From assembly GCF_022811725.1 (NCBI RefSeq), contig NZ_CP094527.1:4154001-4218000 (forward strand): a DNA stretch of 64,000 bases, in the 5' to 3' direction. This stretch comes from Mucilaginibacter sp. SMC90 (GTDB lineage: Bacteria > Bacteroidota > Bacteroidia > Sphingobacteriales > Sphingobacteriaceae). Below the pieces are notes generated by a model, which did no database searches, was not told the DNA's origin, and was given only the letters and a program-made list of their open reading frames with translations. This document shows positions 62,063-64,000 of the stretch, in pieces. Every line of letters starts with the position of its first letter. Within the stretch, counting starts at the first letter, position 1. A program made the position numbers and the translations under genes.

Positions 62063-63904
62063 TCACTTTGCAACCTGGTTATTATAGATCTTTACATCCT
62101 TACAATCTTTTAAGCTTATCAACTTATTGATATCCTTAAAACCGGATGAAGTTATCTTATTACCGGTAATTCTTACCCCGCCGGTGCTCGAAGCTTCAAA
62201 AAAACGGGCATCTTTCAAAGTAACTTTATTACCCGCTATTTTGATCCCGGTATGTACCGGACTTGCAGACGCTACTTTATTTTCTGGCAACAAGCCTATA
62301 ACTGGACCACCGCATTCGTAAAACGTGTTGTTTTGAATGGTAACATTCTTTACAGCACCCGATTCATACCAGCTTGAAGCATCATCGTTGATCATGATGG
62401 CACTGTTATGAGTGCGGTTAACGATATTGTTTTCTATTAATACTTTTCTCCTGGTAGTAACCAGGATACCCCTCGTCGGAATCTTTTCAATTGTATTGTG
62501 ATGGATCCAAACTTCGGGAGTGGCGGTTATATTTTCAACCACATCGCCGGTTTCCATACCATCAGGCAATGGTTTATTCAGGTTTAACAAAAACTCCTTA
62601 TTATTAAGTTTTTTCACATTCAATAGTTTATTATTTTGATAACTAAGCAAACTTGCAGGATGTACGAGACCAATGCTGTCTCCGGTCGAAAATGCGTCGA
62701 ACCCATAGGTTTGATCATGCATGAACCTAACTTTAACCTGTGTTGGCGAAAGCTTTTCTGTTATCTTTAAAAATGTGCCATGCACATTAATGGCGTCATC
62801 ATTGGCCCCCGATAAATATGAACCGGCAACTTCAATTTTACCATTGCAGCCCGAAAAATGCAGTATATCAGCCCAGGCCGCGCAAGTTCTCCCTGTCCGG
62901 GCTTTAACACTGATATTGGTAAAGCTAAGGTTTTTGCTAAACTGGCTTACTACTCCCATTCCGTGCATAAAATAAATGCGGATTTGGTTTAAATCAATAT
63001 TACTGCTTTTTTGAATAAATATTCCGGCACAATCACGGGTAACATCCCTGTTTTGATATACCATACCTTTATGAAAGCCAGGGTTTTGCCTGAAAAATAT
63101 GCGGACCTTATTCGCATTCAAAGAAGCATATTTCAGGTGTTGCTGCGGAATATCCAACCTTTCAAGTATTCGTGTAGCGGGGTTGTATTGTTGCCAGTAT
63201 GAATCCGGCTGGTAGCGCCAGCCTTCACCAATCCAGGTTAAGGTGCTATCTTTAATACTAAATTCCGAATCATTATTAATAACTGCATCTGCATGATTTG
63301 CAGTTAGCTCCGTAATTGTAAATTCCGAAACAGTTGGCCTCTGATAGTCGAAACTTAAACCACTAATTTTAACGTTATTGCTGTGATTAATGTAAGTTTC
63401 GATCATTTTACCCCTTAAATTAACCAGCGCAGCACCACCTGTCACGTTTACAAACCGACTGCTGTCAAGCATCAGGGCTATTGCTTTTAAACCGTACGGA
63501 ACATCGTTGGTATTGGAAATGTGCAATTGCGTTTTAAAGGCCCCGTCAGGGAAAAAATCATATTTGCCGGGAGCAAATTTTATGGTAACAGGATTCTCCT
63601 TTGTTCCATGGGCTACTACAGCCATTGTTTCGTGAAATCCCCCGGGTGATAACACTGTCACATTATCACCTGCTGATAATACAAGCCTGTTAATACCCAT
63701 AAATGTTTTCCAGGCTTTTGCAGGGATCTTTCCATTATTGCTATCATTACCCTTAACAGGATCGATATAATATGTGCGGTTACCGGGAGAAATGTGCCGG
63801 GCTACCAGGGTTGAATATTCAACCGGCTTATTTTGAGCTTTTAACAAACTGCATATCATTAACAAGGCCAAAAGCAACAGATATTTTGTGGTGAAGTTTC
63901 TCAT
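62063..63904 (-). CDS. GH110-like exported alpha-galactosidase (parallel beta-helix)
   Basis: A 613-residue exported right-handed beta-helix protein. I start it at the ATG at 63904 because this gives a clean signal peptide (MRNFTTKYLLLLALLMICSL); an earlier in-frame ATG adds 19 residues. YYIDPVKGNDSNNGKIPAKA is the common entry motif of such proteins. CAGIFIQKS, ADILHFSGCNG, GANDDAINVHGT, GDVVENITATPEVWIH and PTRGILVTTRRKVLIENN match the blood-group B-type alpha-1,3-galactosidase family GH110 as I know it. Activity is family inference; a related beta-helix enzyme remains possible. Confidence 0.8.
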   Translation of the reverse strand: MRNFTTKYLLLLALLMICSLLKAQNKPVEYSTLVARHISPGNRTYYIDPVKGNDSNNGKIPAKAWKTFMGINRLVLSAGDNVTVLSPGGFHETMAVVAHGTKENPVTIKFAPGKYDFFPDGAFKTQLHISNTNDVPYGLKAIALMLDSSRFVNVTGGAALVNLRGKMIETYINHSNNVKISGLSFDYQRPTVSEFTITELTANHADAVINNDSEFSIKDSTLTWIGEGWRYQPDSYWQQYNPATRILERLDIPQQHLKYASLNANKVRIFFRQNPGFHKGMVYQNRDVTRDCAGIFIQKSSNIDLNQIRIYFMHGMGVVSQFSKNLSFTNISVKARTGRTCAAWADILHFSGCNGKIEVAGSYLSGANDDAINVHGTFLKITEKLSPTQVKVRFMHDQTYGFDAFSTGDSIGLVHPASLLSYQNNKLLNVKKLNNKEFLLNLNKPLPDGMETGDVVENITATPEVWIHHNTIEKIPTRGILVTTRRKVLIENNIVNRTHNSAIMINDDASSWYESGAVKNVTIQNNTFYECGGPVIGLLPENKVASASPVHTGIKIAGNKVTLKDARFFEASSTGGVRITGNKITSSGFKDINKLISLKDCKDVKIYNNQVAK

Positions 63905-64000
63905 GGTATATATCAGGTTACTAATATATAGTGTAGATAGCATAACACCTACACACAGCATTTACAAAATAAATAGTTGTTTGGTATTTAAGGGAAGCCT

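Overview
The window reads as chromosome of a member of the Bacteroidota, most likely Sphingobacteriaceae (Mucilaginibacter/Pedobacter-like). The signs are TAnnTTTG-type -7 promoter elements, few Shine-Dalgarno sequences, a fused CcoN-CcoO oxidase subunit, a short primary-type sigma factor, a FecI/FecR/TonB-receptor unit, and secreted glycoside hydrolases of families typical of plant- and glycan-degrading Bacteroidota. The genus is inference. I saw no rRNA, tRNA, CRISPR array, insertion sequence or prophage gene.

Region 1 (about 0.3-17.4 kb, all + strand) is an exopolysaccharide/capsule locus. It has a Wzi-like outer-membrane protein, a large SLBB/Wza-type export protein, a Wzz-like chain-length protein without a kinase domain, six glycosyltransferases, a Wzx flippase, an acetyltransferase, a nucleotide-sugar epimerase-like enzyme, a Wzy-like polymerase, and a terminal WcaJ-type priming transferase followed by a strong terminator. 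It is a complete-looking Wzx/Wzy pathway.

Region 2 (about 17.5-36 kb) is a low-oxygen regulon and the most interesting part. A FixL-type haem-PAS histidine kinase overlaps a gene encoding a receiver domain fused to a CRP/FNR-type DNA-binding protein, like FixJ and FixK collapsed into one protein. Around it lie a universal stress protein, QueD, OmpW, a small helical protein, D-lactate dehydrogenase, HemN, the whole cbb3 oxidase set (ccoNO, ccoQ, ccoP, ccoG, ccoH, a TauE/SafE-type protein, ccoS, ccoI) and an unusual cysteine-rich nitronate-monooxygenase-like protein. Eight perfect TGAY-N4-RTCA boxes (plus one with a mismatch) lie before these transcription units. Each is followed by a TAnnTTTG-like element at one of two fixed distances: 51.5 bp (50.5 in one case) or 29.5 bp from box centre to the first base of the -7 element. 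The two spacings differ by exactly two helical turns.

Region 3 (36-46 kb) holds an uncharacterised membrane protein, a serine hydrolase with a LacI regulator, a secreted Gly/Asn/Trp-rich repeat protein, a sorbosone-dehydrogenase-like lipoprotein paired with a cytochrome c, and the FecR and ECF sigma genes downstream of a TonB-dependent receptor. An STN-domain repeat protein ends that operon.

Region 4 (46-64 kb) holds the TonB receptor, a 7TMR-DISM hybrid kinase, a GH35 beta-galactosidase with a palindromic LacI-type operator candidate, a second RpoD-like sigma factor, an SDR-type threonine dehydrogenase divergent from an Lrp-type regulator, an ArsR/MFS efflux pair sharing an operator-like repeat, a GH106 alpha-L-rhamnosidase, two small + strand genes and a GH110-like alpha-galactosidase.
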